From Streptomyces lydicus (GTDB taxonomy: Bacteria > Actinomycetota > Actinomycetes > Streptomycetales > Streptomycetaceae): 64,000 nt of DNA. The DNA lies in contig NZ_CP017157.1 of NCBI RefSeq assembly GCF_001729485.1, forward strand, positions 7,440,001-7,504,000. The letters run 5' to 3'. The translations under genes and the position numbers were made by a program. Shown here piece by piece: positions 8,545 through 18,738 of this stretch (position 1 is the first letter of the stretch; the number at the start of each line of letters is the position of its first letter). The notes beneath the pieces were generated by a model. The model was not told the DNA's origin. It made no database searches and worked only from the letters and a program-made list of their open reading frames with translations.

Positions 8545-9324
8545 TCAGGGCGCGCCGATGCGCGTCGCCTCGGGCGCCCGGCCCCGGCCCCCGTCCGCCG
8601 CGTCCGGCTGCCGTACCGCCGCCCGCGCCAGCTCGGCCGCCAGCAGCGCGAACCACACGCCCACCAGCACCAGATGGAGGCGCTGCGGGATGCCGTGCCA
8701 GCCGGGGCGGCCGAGGAGCGGGCCCACCGTGCAGATGGCGGACGGCAGCGCCACGGCGAGCACCCTCGGTCCCCAGCGCCCGATCAGCGCGCTGCGGGCC
8801 ACGTCGGTCACGGCGGCCCGGCTCAGCAGCGCCATCGAGGCGAACAGGAAGAAGTGGGCGAGGGCGCTGGTGACCGTGTGCCAGGGATGGACCGCCTCAC
8901 AGGCGCGCTCCACAGAGGGCGCGCAGCGCATCGGCACCAGGACATCGGCGAGGGAGGACAGCCCGAGGCCGGCCAGGGCCGCACAGCCGCAGCGGGCCCA
9001 GGCGCCGCGCGCGATGCCGCAGGCCAGCAGCGCGCCCACCGCGACGAGCAGCGCGCAACCGCTCTCGATGCCGCCGAAGAGCGGCCGGAAGGGCTGGTCG
9101 GCGGCGTAGAGCTCACTGACGTACGAGTGGCGTGGGTCCAGGTGGGTCGGCAGCAGGAATTCCAGGAGCCACCCGTTGTAGAGCACCGCCGCCACGGCGA
9201 AGAGCAGGGCGCCCGCACGTGCCGCGCCGCGGGCCTGGCGCGAGGACCGTCCACCGGTGAACATGATCAGCGGTGATCCGCGGGCGAACCGATGGTGTCC
9301 CTGTGCTTCCTGATGTGCACGCAC
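8545..9324 (-). CDS. DUF998 integral membrane protein
   Basis: The protein of up to 259 residues has about six hydrophobic segments and the DUF998 pattern: LPTHLDPRHSYVSELYA in the first extracytoplasmic loop, then a helix with ADVLVPMRC. A His in VHPWHTVTSALAHFFLF is also conserved in the family. The function is unknown. The start is uncertain: GTG at 9324 has GGGG almost abutting it, while the ATG at 9264 has no clear Shine-Dalgarno sequence. The gene stands alone between the FG-GAP gene and the groEL2 terminator. Confidence 0.75.
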   Translation of the reverse strand: MRAHQEAQGHHRFARGSPLIMFTGGRSSRQARGAARAGALLFAVAAVLYNGWLLEFLLPTHLDPRHSYVSELYAADQPFRPLFGGIESGCALLVAVGALLACGIARGAWARCGCAALAGLGLSSLADVLVPMRCAPSVERACEAVHPWHTVTSALAHFFLFASMALLSRAAVTDVARSALIGRWGPRVLAVALPSAICTVGPLLGRPGWHGIPQRLHLVLVGVWFALLAAELARAAVRQPDAADGGRGRAPEATRIGAP

Positions 9325-9551
9325 ACCCCTTCACGGCCGGGATCGCGGGGAGCGCATACGCCCCGGTGACCCACTTTGATCACTGTCCACGTTGGATCTA
9401 GTGCACAGAGTAACCATCACCGTGTCACTACCCCATGACCTCGGCGAGCCGCACGGCTCGTTCGTGCCACCGCGGGGACATCACCGAGCGGCGCGAGCAG
9501 CGGCTGACGGGGCAGGGGGCGAAGCGGCCGGGAAACCCCCGGAACGCCGCC

Positions 9552-9585
9552 GGGGCGGCACCCCCTGGGAGGAGGGTGCCGCCCC
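9552..9585 (-). terminator. Terminator downstream of groEL2
   Basis: A perfect 12-bp stem (9552-9563 with 9574-9585, GGGGCGGCACCC) and 10-nt loop lie 31 bp beyond the groEL2 stop codon. The rest of 9325-9616 shows no gene. Confidence 0.75.
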
Positions 9586-9616
9586 GACGTACGTCTGGAC
9601 GTGTGATCCGCGGGGA

Positions 9617-11393
<1,777 letters not shown>

Positions 11394-11399
11394 CGCCAA

Positions 11400-11428
11400 T
11401 GATTAGCACTCGACCATGGAGAGTGCAA
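11400..11428 (-). promoter_or_regulatory. groEL2 promoter (-35 TTGCAC, -10 TAATCA)
   Basis: Read on the minus strand, TTGCAC (11428-11423) and TAATCA (11405-11400) are separated by exactly 17 bp. They overlap CIRCE operator 2, so HrcA binding would block RNA polymerase. The start point would fall near 11393. Confidence 0.75.
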
Positions 11429-11429
11429 G
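11403..11429 (-). promoter_or_regulatory. CIRCE operator 2 (HrcA site) over the groEL2 promoter
   Basis: TTAGCACTC-N9-GAGTGCAAG has one perfect arm and one arm with two changes at its end. The changed bases coincide with the -35 hexamer and with the start of the neighbouring 23-bp repeat. Confidence 0.88.
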
Positions 11430-11502
11430 CCGCTTCGCAGAAGCGTCCGCCAGGGGAGGTGGTCGGGCGACGGGTGGGCGCAAGCCGCTTCGCAGAAGCG
11501 TC
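11425..11502. repeat. 23-bp direct repeat pair upstream of the groEL2 promoter
   Basis: Identical 23-mers occupy 11425-11447 and 11480-11502 (55-bp period), each starting GCAAGCCGCTTCGCAG. Each contains a CGCTT-N5-AAGCG mini-hairpin, and similarity continues weakly for about 10 bp beyond. The first copy overlaps CIRCE 2. Confidence 0.85.
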
Positions 11503-11565
11503 GGTCAGGGGCGCGGCGCCTCGCACGGGCACCCGGGCGGCCCGGCCCGGTACCCGGACAGGCAG

Positions 11566-11597
11566 AAGGTCCGCACCCCTCCAGGGGTACGGACCTT
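11566..11597 (-). terminator. Terminator downstream of the cold-shock gene
   Basis: A 15-bp stem with one mismatch (arms 11566-11580 and 11583-11597, AAGGTCCGCACCCCT) and a very tight loop lies 26 bp past the cold-shock stop codon. Confidence 0.75.
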
Positions 11598-11622
11598 CCC
11601 TACGCAGCAGTCGGTCGGCGCC

Positions 11623-11826
11623 TCAGCCGGCCACCCGGACCATGTCCGCCTGCGGCCCCTTCTGGCCCTGCGAGATCTCGAACTCGACCCGCTGACCCTC
11701 CTCAAGGGTGCGGTAGCCGTCCATCTGGATCGCGCTGTAGTGGACGAATACATCCGCACCACCGTCGACCGCGATGAAGCCGTACCCCTTCTCCGCGTTG
11801 AACCACTTGACGGTGCCCTGAGCCAT
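11623..11826 (-). CDS. Cold-shock domain protein (CspA family)
   Basis: The 67-residue protein is a single OB-fold cold-shock domain acting as a cytoplasmic RNA/DNA chaperone. Both RNA-binding motifs are present: RNP1 in KGYGFIAV (residues 13-20) and RNP2 in DVFVHYSAI (25-33). Length and sequence match the small Streptomyces CspA/SC7.0-type proteins. GGGGAG lies about 7 nt before the ATG. The long noncoding region upstream (11827-12181) probably contains its promoter and an extended 5' leader, as is common for cold-shock genes. Confidence 0.95.
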   Translation of the reverse strand: MAQGTVKWFNAEKGYGFIAVDGGADVFVHYSAIQMDGYRTLEEGQRVEFEISQGQKGPQADMVRVAG

Positions 11827-12181
11827 GCCTAACTCCCCTATTACTGGCCCTTGCGCAGGACCGCACTCCGCGGACCCGGGTCAGACCTCACCCCGCGAAA
11901 GGCCCGTGGGGTGTGCGCCGGAACGCGTCGACCGCCGCTGAATGTATCTGGACAGATGCCCAGCGCAACAGGTCAATCGGACGAGAATTCTGGGGCCGGG
12001 GAAACGGCAATATGCGATGAAATCCCGATTCTCCGGGGCAAGTCGGGCCGGGCATAGCGCACTTGCGCGACAAATACCGCACACACTTTGGGCACAACTC
12101 TCCGCGGTTTCCACTGCGCTCGGCATGCCCGCGGGGATATCCGGAGGGGGATCACCCTCATGGTATCCCCTTTCGGAAAGC
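11827..12181. other. Noncoding interval upstream of the cold-shock gene
   Basis: No credible gene is present. The stretch 11940-12060 is more A/T-rich than its surroundings and should hold the cold-shock promoter and leader (minus strand). A short inverted repeat pairs GGGGATA (12133-12139) with TATCCCC (12164-12170). Confidence 0.5.
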
Positions 12182-12220
12182 GGAATTGCCCCGTCCGATT
12201 TGGCTGGACGGGGCAATTCC
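12182..12220. terminator. Hairpin terminator downstream of the sulfur-carrier gene
   Basis: A perfect 15-bp inverted repeat (12182-12196 and 12206-12220, GGAATTGCCCCGTCC) with a 9-nt loop ends the riboswitch operon, 64 bp past its last stop codon. Confidence 0.75.
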
Positions 12221-12284
12221 GGTCAAGAAGGGGAAAGATATGGCGCAAATACTGCACCCTCCCGGGCGCATGGTGCGCCTGAGG

Positions 12285-12560
12285 TCAGCCTCCGGCGACC
12301 GCCGGGATGATCGAGACGCCCGCACCGTCCGGCGTCGGCGTCTCCAGGCCCTGCTCGAAGCGGACGTCGTCGTCGTTGACGTAGACGTTCACGAAGCGGC
12401 GCAGCTTGCCGGTGTCGTCCAGCACCCGGGCCGCGATGCCCTGGTGGTTCTTCTCCAGGTCGGCGATCACCTCGGAGAGGGTCGCGCCCTCGGCGGCGAC
12501 CTCGGCCTCACCGCCGGTGTAGGTGCGGAGGATGGTGGGGATGCGGACCTTCACGCTCAT
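12285..12560 (-). CDS. ThiS/MoaD-family ubiquitin-like sulfur carrier protein
   Basis: The 91-residue protein has the beta-grasp fold of sulfur carriers and ends in the diagnostic Gly-Gly (AVAGG), the site of adenylation and thiocarboxylation. The core VFVNVYVNDDDVRFEQG-like segment (here RRFVNVYVNDDDVRFEQGL) is typical of the MoaD/CysO branch. The start at 12560 is fixed by GGAAGG about 8 nt upstream; the longer frame to 12719 overlaps the preceding gene. It follows the threonine-synthase-family gene by 55 bp, under the same SAM riboswitch. This suggests it delivers sulfide to that PLP enzyme, not to molybdopterin or thiazole synthesis. Confidence 0.88.
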   Translation of the reverse strand: MSVKVRIPTILRTYTGGEAEVAAEGATLSEVIADLEKNHQGIAARVLDDTGKLRRFVNVYVNDDDVRFEQGLETPTPDGAGVSIIPAVAGG

Positions 12561-12615
12561 GGGTTCTGCCTTCCGGACAGGTGATACGGAGTACGGGTTC
12601 TGGGCGCGCCGCGGC

Positions 12616-13908
12616 TCAGCCGGCCAGGCCGGCCGCGCGGAACGCGTCCAGGTTCGGACGGATCGTGGCCGTGGGCCCGGAGGTCGGCGCGACGGCGTCA
12701 AGCGTCTTGAGTCCGTCACCCGTGTTGAGCACGACGGTGGTCAGGGACGGGTCGAGGAGTCCGTCCTCGATGAGCTTCTTGGTGACGCCGACGGTCACCC
12801 CGCCCGCGGTCTCCGCGAAGATCCCCTCGGTGCGGGCCAGCAGCTTGATCGCGTCCACGATCTGCTCGTCGTCGACGTCCTCGACCGCGCCGCCCGTGCG
12901 GCGGGCGATGTCCAGCACGTACGGGCCGTCGGCCGGGTTGCCGATCGCCAGCGACTTGGCGATGGTCATCGGCTTCTGGGGGCGCACGACGTCGTGCCCG
13001 GCCTTGAAGGCCGTCGACACCGGAGAGCAGCCCTCCGCCTGGGCACCGAAGATCTTGTACGGCTTGTCCTCGACCAGGCCGAGGGCGATCAGCTCCTTGA
13101 GCCCCTTGTCGATCTTCGTCAGCTGGGAGCCGGACGCGATGGGGATGACGAGCTGGTCGGGCAGCTGCCAGCCGAGCTGCTCGCAGATCTCGTACGCGAG
13201 GGTCTTGGAACCCTCGCCGTAGTACGGGCGCAGGTTGACGTTGACGAAGCCCCAGCCCTCGCCCAGCGGGTCGCCGATGAGCTCCGAGCAGAAGCGGTTG
13301 ACGTCGTCGTAGTTGCCCTCGATGCCGACCAGGTCACCACCGTAGACCGCGGCCATGACGACCTTGCCGGCCTCCAGGTCGTGCGGGATGAAGACGCAGG
13401 ACTTGAAGCCGGCCCGGCGGGCCGCGGCGCCGACCGCGCCGGCGAGGTTGCCGGTGGAGGAGCAGGACAGGGTCGTGAAGCCGAAGGCGCGGGCCGCCTC
13501 GACGGCGATGGCGACGACGCGGTCCTTGAAGGAGTGCGTCGGGTTGCCGGAGTCGTCCTTGACGTAGAGGCCGCCGGTGACGCCCAGCTCGGCGGCGAGC
13601 CGATCGGCCTTGACGAGCTTGGTGAAGCCGGGGTTGAGGTTCGGCTTGTCCGCGACGTCGACGGGCACCGGCAGCAGCGGGGCGTAACGCCAGATGTTGT
13701 CCGGGCCGGCCTCGATCTGCTTCTTCAGGCTCTCGGGGTCGCCGCTCGGCAGGTCGTAGGCGACTTCGAGCGGCCCGAAACACGACGCACAGGCGAAGAT
13801 GGGGCCGAGGTCGAACCGCTCACCGCATTCGCGGCAGGACAGCGCGGCGGCGGGTCCCAGAGCGACGGAGGAGGTGTTTGCGGCGGTTTCGGTGCTGTGC
13901 ACAGCCAT
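12616..13908 (-). CDS. thrC: Threonine synthase family PLP enzyme; candidate O-phosphohomoserine-dependent homocysteine synthase
   Basis: The 430-residue protein is a fold-type II PLP enzyme of the threonine synthase family. It has an N-terminal zinc-ribbon-like part (CRECGERF and CASCFGP), the PLP-lysine motif NPTHSFKDR, a SCSSTGNLAGA phosphate-binding loop and a C-terminal GDGLKTLD segment. The symbol denotes homology only. Streptomyces normally carries thrC in a hom-thrC-thrB operon elsewhere, and this copy is headed by a SAM-I riboswitch and followed by a sulfur carrier. The same substrate, O-phosphohomoserine, could here be converted to homocysteine. I recall a report of such a threonine-synthase-like enzyme in Streptomyces methionine synthesis but cannot verify it. 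The start at 13908 lies just outside the riboswitch; longer frames would run into it. Confidence 0.85.
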   Translation of the reverse strand: MAVHSTETAANTSSVALGPAAALSCRECGERFDLGPIFACASCFGPLEVAYDLPSGDPESLKKQIEAGPDNIWRYAPLLPVPVDVADKPNLNPGFTKLVKADRLAAELGVTGGLYVKDDSGNPTHSFKDRVVAIAVEAARAFGFTTLSCSSTGNLAGAVGAAARRAGFKSCVFIPHDLEAGKVVMAAVYGGDLVGIEGNYDDVNRFCSELIGDPLGEGWGFVNVNLRPYYGEGSKTLAYEICEQLGWQLPDQLVIPIASGSQLTKIDKGLKELIALGLVEDKPYKIFGAQAEGCSPVSTAFKAGHDVVRPQKPMTIAKSLAIGNPADGPYVLDIARRTGGAVEDVDDEQIVDAIKLLARTEGIFAETAGGVTVGVTKKLIEDGLLDPSLTTVVLNTGDGLKTLDAVAPTSGPTATIRPNLDAFRAAGLAG

Positions 13909-13927
13909 GGAGGCGAGGCCCTTTCTC

Positions 13928-14072
13928 CTCATCTTCCTCGCGACGCATCTCGCCACGAGACGGATTTGGCACCTTCCCTAGCCGGGAGCCTCGCGCGCGC
14001 TGGACGCGGCAAGACCGACTGGAGGGTTGCCGGGGCTTCAACGGGCCGTATCCCTCTGCCCCTCTGGATGAG
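13928..14072 (-). ncRNA. SAM-I (S-box) riboswitch
   Basis: Read on the minus strand from 14072, the RNA begins CTCATC followed by CAGAGGGGCAGAGGGA, a GAAGCCCCGGCAACC core element (about 14038-14023) and GAAGGTGCCAAATCCG (about 13977-13962). It ends with a TCTCG-loop-CGAGA hairpin and GGAAGATGAG. These are the conserved SAM-I elements in order. P1 is formed by CTCATC (14072-14067) and GATGAG (13933-13928). The closing strand runs into GAGGAG just before the gene, so ligand binding could hide a ribosome-binding region or change termination. The aptamer call is strong; the mode of control is inferred. Confidence 0.92.
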
Positions 14073-14222
14073 CGGTATGGCGCTGGGCCGAAACCCAGGC
14101 GTTTGTTGCGGTGACCCCGACATGCGATGGCCATCCGCGTTGTTCAAGACTGTAACCGAAGGCACTGACAGTTGAGATAGTCGTCCGAACCGCGAGATGG
14201 ATCACATGGGAAGGGTGTTCAC

Positions 14223-15185
14223 GTGCTGGAAGAGGTGGAGCGCTGGCTGACCAGCCGCTCCTGGTCCGCCGCGGACCGCCCCCTGGGGCAGCTGCTGGAA
14301 GCCAAGCGCCAGACGGGCCGTACGGTCAGCGTCGTCCTGCCGGCGCTCGACGAGGAGGCCACGGTCGGGGCGATCGTCGCCGCGATCCGCGCCGAGCTGA
14401 TGACCGAGACCGTCCCCCTGGTCGACGAGCTGGTGGTGCTGGACTCCGGCTCCACCGACCGCACCGCCGAGGTCGCGGCGGCGGCCGGCGCCCGGGTCGT
14501 GCACCGCGACACCGTCCTGCCCCGGCTGCCCGCGCTGCCCGGCAAGGGCGAGGTCCTCTGGCGCTCCCTGCTGGTCACCACCGGCGACATCGTCTGCTTC
14601 ATCGACGCGGACCTGCGGGAGTTCTCCGCCACCTTCGTCTCCGGCATCGTCGGCCCGCTGCTGACCGACCCCGACATCCAGTTCGTGAAGGCGATGTACG
14701 ACCGCCCCCTGGAGGCCGGGGAGCACACCGCCGGCGCCGGCCAGGGCGGCCGGGTCACCGAACTCGTCGCCCGCCCGGTCCTCAACCTGCACTGGCCGCA
14801 ACTGGCCGGCTTCGTCCAGCCCCTCGGCGGCGAGTACGCGGCCCGCCGCTCCCTCCTGGAGCGTCTGCCCTTCCCCGTCGGCTACGGCGTCGAGCTCGGC
14901 CTGCTCGTCGACGCCCTGCACACCGTCGGCCTGGACGCCCTGGCCCAGGTGGACGTCGGCGTACGCAAACACCGCCACCAGGACGGCCAGGCCCTGGGAC
15001 GGATGGCCGCCGCCATCTACCGCACCGCCCAACTCCGCCTCGCCCGCGGCCACTTGGTACGCCCCCGGCTCACCCAGTTCGACCGCGGCGAACAGGGCTT
15101 CGTCCCCCGCACGACCGACGTGGACACCGAGGAACGCCCCCCGATGGCCGAAATCCCCGAGTACGCGGCACGACGCGCGGCCTGA
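14223..15185 (+). CDS. gpgS: Glucosyl-3-phosphoglycerate synthase (GT81)
   Basis: GpgS transfers glucose from an NDP-glucose to 3-phosphoglycerate, the first step toward glucosylglycerate and, in mycobacteria, methylglucose lipopolysaccharide. The 320-residue protein is a GT-A fold enzyme with VSVVLPALDEEATVG (nucleotide-binding strand), VLDSGSTDRTAEVA, the metal-binding DAD in CFIDADLREF, and YGVELGLLVDALH near the acceptor site. The GTG start has GGAAGGG about 8 nt upstream. It stands 50 bp before otsA in the same direction, forming a compatible-solute gene block. Confidence 0.92.
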   Translation: MLEEVERWLTSRSWSAADRPLGQLLEAKRQTGRTVSVVLPALDEEATVGAIVAAIRAELMTETVPLVDELVVLDSGSTDRTAEVAAAAGARVVHRDTVLPRLPALPGKGEVLWRSLLVTTGDIVCFIDADLREFSATFVSGIVGPLLTDPDIQFVKAMYDRPLEAGEHTAGAGQGGRVTELVARPVLNLHWPQLAGFVQPLGGEYAARRSLLERLPFPVGYGVELGLLVDALHTVGLDALAQVDVGVRKHRHQDGQALGRMAAAIYRTAQLRLARGHLVRPRLTQFDRGEQGFVPRTTDVDTEERPPMAEIPEYAARRAA

Positions 15186-15235
15186 CCCGCGCTCCGCACG
15201 TTTGCGCGGATCTGCCGCGGGTTACATGTCGCGAC

Positions 15236-16675
15236 ATGGTCTCCGAGCGCAATGCGGTCCACACAGGTGCCGAGGTTCTCGTCGCGTCCAACCGTGGACC
15301 GGTGTCGTACGCCCTGGAAGAGGGCGGCACGCTGACCGCCAAGCGGGGCGGCGGTGGGCTGGTCTCCGGGCTGTCGGCGATCGGGCCCGACACCGACGCG
15401 GTGTGGGTGTGCGCCGCCCTCGGGGACGGCGACCGGGAGGCCGTACGGCGCAGCGGCGGCAAGCTGGACCCGTCCGACACCGGCGGACAGCGCGTCCGGA
15501 TGCTGGACATCCCGCCCGACGTGCACCACGACGCCTACAACGGCATCGCGAACTCGGTGCTGTGGTTCGTCCACCACATGCTGTACCAGACGCCGCTGGA
15601 ACCCGTCTTCGGCGCGGAGTTCCGCGCGCAGTGGACCTCGTACGAGGCGTACAACCGCGCCTTCGCGCAGGCCCTGGCCGACGAGGCCGCCGAGGGCGCG
15701 GCGGTACTGGTGCAGGACTACCACCTGACGCTGGTGCCGGGCCTGCTGCGCGCGCTGCGGCCCGACGTGCGCATCGCGCACTTCTCCCACACGCCGTGGG
15801 CGCCGCCGGAGTACTTCCGGATGCTGCCGGACGACATCGCCGAGCAGCTGCTGCGCGGGATGCTGGGCGCCGACCAGCTCGGGTTCCTCACCCACCGCTG
15901 GGCGGACGCGTTCGGCGCCTGCTGCGCCGCGGTCACCGGCGGCACCGGCGGCACCCGGCTCGGGGTCCACGGCCTCGGCGCGGACGCCGAGTTCCTGCAG
16001 GAGCGGGCGCACCGGGCGGACGTCGCCGAGCGGAAGGCCGCGCTGCACCAAGAGATCGGCACCGGGCCGGACGGGACGGCACGCAGGACCATCGTCCGGG
16101 TGGACCGGACGGAGCTGTCGAAGAACATCGTGCGCGGGCTGCTCGCCTACCGGCAGCTGCTGGTGGACCGCCCCACCTGGCGCGAACGCGTCGTGCACCT
16201 CGCCTTCGCCTATCCGTCACGCCAGGATCTGGCCGTCTACCGGGAGTACACCGCGGAGGTCGGCCGGCTCGCCGAGGAGATCAACGCCGAGTTCGGGACG
16301 GCCGGCTGGCGGCCCGTCGTCCTGCACGTGAAGGACGACTTCGCGCGGTCGCTGGCCGCGTACCGGCTGGCGGACGTGGCGCTGGTCAACCCGATCCGTG
16401 ACGGGATGAACCTCGTCGCGAAGGAGATCCCGGTGGTCTCCGACCGTGGCTGCGCCCTCGTGCTGTCGCGGGAGGCCGGCGCCCACGAGGAACTCGGCGC
16501 GGACGCCCTGACCGTCAACCCGTTCGACGTCAGCGGCACCGCGCAGGCGCTGCACGAGGCGCTGTCCATGGACACGACGGAGCGCGACCGGCGCACCGAG
16601 CGGCTGACGGCGGCGGCCACCGCGCTGCCGCCGGCGCAGTGGTTCCTCCGGCAGCTGCGGGCGCTGACCGGCTGA
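15236..16675 (+). CDS. otsA: Alpha,alpha-trehalose-6-phosphate synthase
   Basis: OtsA (GT20) makes trehalose-6-phosphate from UDP/GDP-glucose and glucose-6-phosphate in the cytoplasm. The 479-residue protein shows the N-terminal glycine loop SYALEEGGTLTAKRGGGGLV, VQDYHLTLVPGLLR, the FSHTPWAPPEYFRMLP motif and the donor-binding ALVNPIRDGMNLVAKE segment near the C-terminus. It lacks a fused phosphatase domain. The phosphatase partner otsB lies 1.2 kb downstream on the other strand. The ATG at 15236 lacks a strong Shine-Dalgarno sequence, but upstream alternatives are no better. Confidence 0.95.
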   Translation: MVSERNAVHTGAEVLVASNRGPVSYALEEGGTLTAKRGGGGLVSGLSAIGPDTDAVWVCAALGDGDREAVRRSGGKLDPSDTGGQRVRMLDIPPDVHHDAYNGIANSVLWFVHHMLYQTPLEPVFGAEFRAQWTSYEAYNRAFAQALADEAAEGAAVLVQDYHLTLVPGLLRALRPDVRIAHFSHTPWAPPEYFRMLPDDIAEQLLRGMLGADQLGFLTHRWADAFGACCAAVTGGTGGTRLGVHGLGADAEFLQERAHRADVAERKAALHQEIGTGPDGTARRTIVRVDRTELSKNIVRGLLAYRQLLVDRPTWRERVVHLAFAYPSRQDLAVYREYTAEVGRLAEEINAEFGTAGWRPVVLHVKDDFARSLAAYRLADVALVNPIRDGMNLVAKEIPVVSDRGCALVLSREAGAHEELGADALTVNPFDVSGTAQALHEALSMDTTERDRRTERLTAAATALPPAQWFLRQLRALTG

Positions 16676-16800
16676 GCCGCCGCCACCCGAGCTGCCGTGA
16701 CCGGCGTCACACCGCGCCGCCTTGAGCCTCACACAAGTGTGAGGGTTCGAGCCTGGTCGCCACGACACCACGGCACCCGGCGCTTACGAGGTGAGCCCCC

Positions 16801-17730
16801 ATGAACGACCAGCTCCGCCCCCTCCCGGACAACCAGCTCTACGACTACAGCCCGATCGTCGGGCGCGCGCCGATCCGGTGGCCGGGCGGCGCCCGGGTCG
16901 CCTTCTACATCGGCCTGAACATCGAGCACTACCGGATCGACCGCCCCTCGACGAGCACCTTCGCCGGCACCGCCGGGCTCACACCGGACCCGCTGAACTA
17001 CGGCTGGCGCGACTACGGCCCCCGGGTCGGCTTCTGGCGGCTGCTGAAGGCCCTCGACCGGCACGGCCTGCGCGCGAGCGCGCTGCTCAACTCCGAGGCC
17101 GGGGAACGCTACCCGCAGATCATCGAAGCGGGCCGGGCCCGGGACTGGGCCTGGCTCGCCCACGGCAAGAACAACTCCACCTTCCAGGCCGACATGGAGC
17201 CCGAGGAGGAGCGCGCCTATCTGGTGGAGATGCTCGACTCCCTGGAGAAGACCACCGGCCGGCGGCCGCGCGGCTGGATGGGCCCGGCCCTCACCGAAAC
17301 CTTCCGCACCCCGGAACTGCTCGCCGAACTCGGCCTCGACTACGTCCTCGACTGGACCAACGACGACCAGCCCTACCGACTGAACGTCCCCGGGATGCTG
17401 AGCGTGCCGTACTCGGTGGAGCTCAACGACATCGGACTCTTCGTCAGCAAGGGCCTCACCGGCCCCGACTTCGTACGCATCGTCAAGGACCAGCTGGACC
17501 AGCTCCACGAGGACGCGGCGGACGGCGGCCGGGTGATGTCGCTCGCCCTGCACCCCTTCGTCATCGGCCAGCCCTTCCGCCACAGGTACCTCGACGAGGC
17601 ACTGGAGTACGTCGCCAACCACCCCGGCGTATGGCTGACCACCAGCGACGACATCGCGGCACATTACGCGGGCCTGGTGGCGGGGTCGGAGGGGTCGGAG
17701 GGGTCGGAGGGGACTGGAGGGGCGGCTTAG
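16801..17730 (+). CDS. Polysaccharide deacetylase-family protein (PuuE/allantoinase-like)
   Basis: The 309-residue cytoplasmic protein has the NodB-type (carbohydrate esterase 4) fold of the PuuE-like branch: RWPGGARVAFYIGLNIEHY at the N-terminus, DYGPRVGFWRLLKALDRHGLRAS, WLAHGKNNSTF, and a C-terminal SLALHPFVIGQPFR. The branch includes allantoinases and other amidohydrolases that do not act on polysaccharide. There is no signal peptide, which argues against a cell-wall deacetylase. GAGGTGAG before the ATG supports the start. The tail contains three GSE repeats encoded by a 9-bp tandem repeat. The substrate is unknown. Confidence 0.8.
   Translation: MNDQLRPLPDNQLYDYSPIVGRAPIRWPGGARVAFYIGLNIEHYRIDRPSTSTFAGTAGLTPDPLNYGWRDYGPRVGFWRLLKALDRHGLRASALLNSEAGERYPQIIEAGRARDWAWLAHGKNNSTFQADMEPEEERAYLVEMLDSLEKTTGRRPRGWMGPALTETFRTPELLAELGLDYVLDWTNDDQPYRLNVPGMLSVPYSVELNDIGLFVSKGLTGPDFVRIVKDQLDQLHEDAADGGRVMSLALHPFVIGQPFRHRYLDEALEYVANHPGVWLTTSDDIAAHYAGLVAGSEGSEGSEGTGGAA
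17682..17708 (+). repeat. 9-bp tandem repeat in the deacetylase tail
   Basis: Three exact copies of GGGGTCGGA (17682, 17691, 17700) encode GSE-GSE-GSE just before the stop codon. Slippage would change only an unstructured tail. Confidence 0.85.
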
Positions 17731-17835
17731 GTCAAGACGAGCTCACGCCTGTGCGCGTATGCGTCGCGGCCGTGGGTGAGGTGGGTTCTGTGGGTGCCAT
17801 GGGAGCGGTGGTTTCCGTGGTTTCCGTGAGTCAGG

Positions 17836-18738
17836 TCAGCTCACGTCCAGGTGCTCCGCGAGAGCCGTCAGCAGGCCCACCACGCCGGCCGGGCCGTCGA
17901 CCACCAGGTCGGCTCGGTCCGCCAGTTCGGTCACCTCGTCGCTGCCGCTGCAGACGAGGACGCCCGTCAGCCCCTTGGCGCGGAGTTCCTCGACGGCGGC
18001 GAAGGCGGCCAGGTCACCGAGGTCGTCGCCGGCGTAGAGGACCGTCGCCGCCCCGGTCTCACGGATCCAGTCCGCGAGGGCGACGCCCTTGTCCATGCCC
18101 GGCGGGCGCAGCTCCAGCACGTAGCGGCCCGGCTCGACGATCAGGCCGTGGCGCTCGGCGAGTTCGGCGAGCGGTCCGCGCAGCCGTTCGAAGGCGCCCT
18201 GGGGGTCGTCGGCGCGGCGGGTGTGCACGGCGATGGCGCGACCGCCCTTGCGTTCGATGGCGGTCTCGACCCAGGTGCCGTGCCAGACCCCCGATGTGTC
18301 CAGCACGCCGGGGAGTTCGGCCTGTATGGCGGCGACGCCGGGGTGCGGCGGCGGAGCATGGAGCGTACCGGTGGCCGCCTCCCAGCGCTCGGCGCCGTAG
18401 TGCCCGAGGACGGTGAGGTGCTCCAGACCGGGCACCGAGTCGAAGCCGCCGAGGCGGACCGCGACGGTGGCCGGCCGTCCGGTGATCACCGCGGCCGCTC
18501 GCAGGCGGGGCACGAGGCGGGCCAGCGCGGCGACGGCACCCCCGTGGGCCCGGGCCTGCTCCGGGTCGGGGACGATGTCGGCGAGGGTGCCGTCGAAGTC
18601 GAGGGCCACGACGACGTGTTCGGGGTGCGCCAGCAGCGCGGCGAGGCCCTCGCGGCCGGCGGCGGTCCGCGGCGTCGGCAGGCGGCCGGGTGCACGCTCG
18701 GGTTCGGATGTCGGCTCGGCGTTCGGGGAGCTACCCAT
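17836..18738 (-). CDS. otsB: Trehalose-phosphatase
   Basis: OtsB removes phosphate from trehalose-6-phosphate to release trehalose. The 300-residue protein is an HAD hydrolase with the nucleophile motif DFDGTLADIVPDPEQA (residues about 44-60), VITGRPATVAVRL, the ELRPPGMDKGVAL lysine motif, and the metal-binding YAGDDLGDLAAF. It completes the pathway begun by otsA, although it faces the opposite way and a deacetylase gene intervenes. The N-terminal 40 residues are low-complexity. The ATG at 18738 is the natural start. Confidence 0.93.
   Translation of the reverse strand: MGSSPNAEPTSEPERAPGRLPTPRTAAGREGLAALLAHPEHVVVALDFDGTLADIVPDPEQARAHGGAVAALARLVPRLRAAAVITGRPATVAVRLGGFDSVPGLEHLTVLGHYGAERWEAATGTLHAPPPHPGVAAIQAELPGVLDTSGVWHGTWVETAIERKGGRAIAVHTRRADDPQGAFERLRGPLAELAERHGLIVEPGRYVLELRPPGMDKGVALADWIRETGAATVLYAGDDLGDLAAFAAVEELRAKGLTGVLVCSGSDEVTELADRADLVVDGPAGVVGLLTALAEHLDVS

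Noticed and set aside
11881..12216. Open frame of 111 codons upstream of the cold-shock gene
   Set aside because: It overlaps the 15-bp terminator, lacks homology features and has A/T-rich codons unlike the window.
13909..13956. N-terminal extension of the threonine-synthase-family gene (ATG at 13956 or 13932)
   Set aside because: These codons fall inside or at the closing stem of the SAM-I riboswitch, and the family begins after MAVHSTE.
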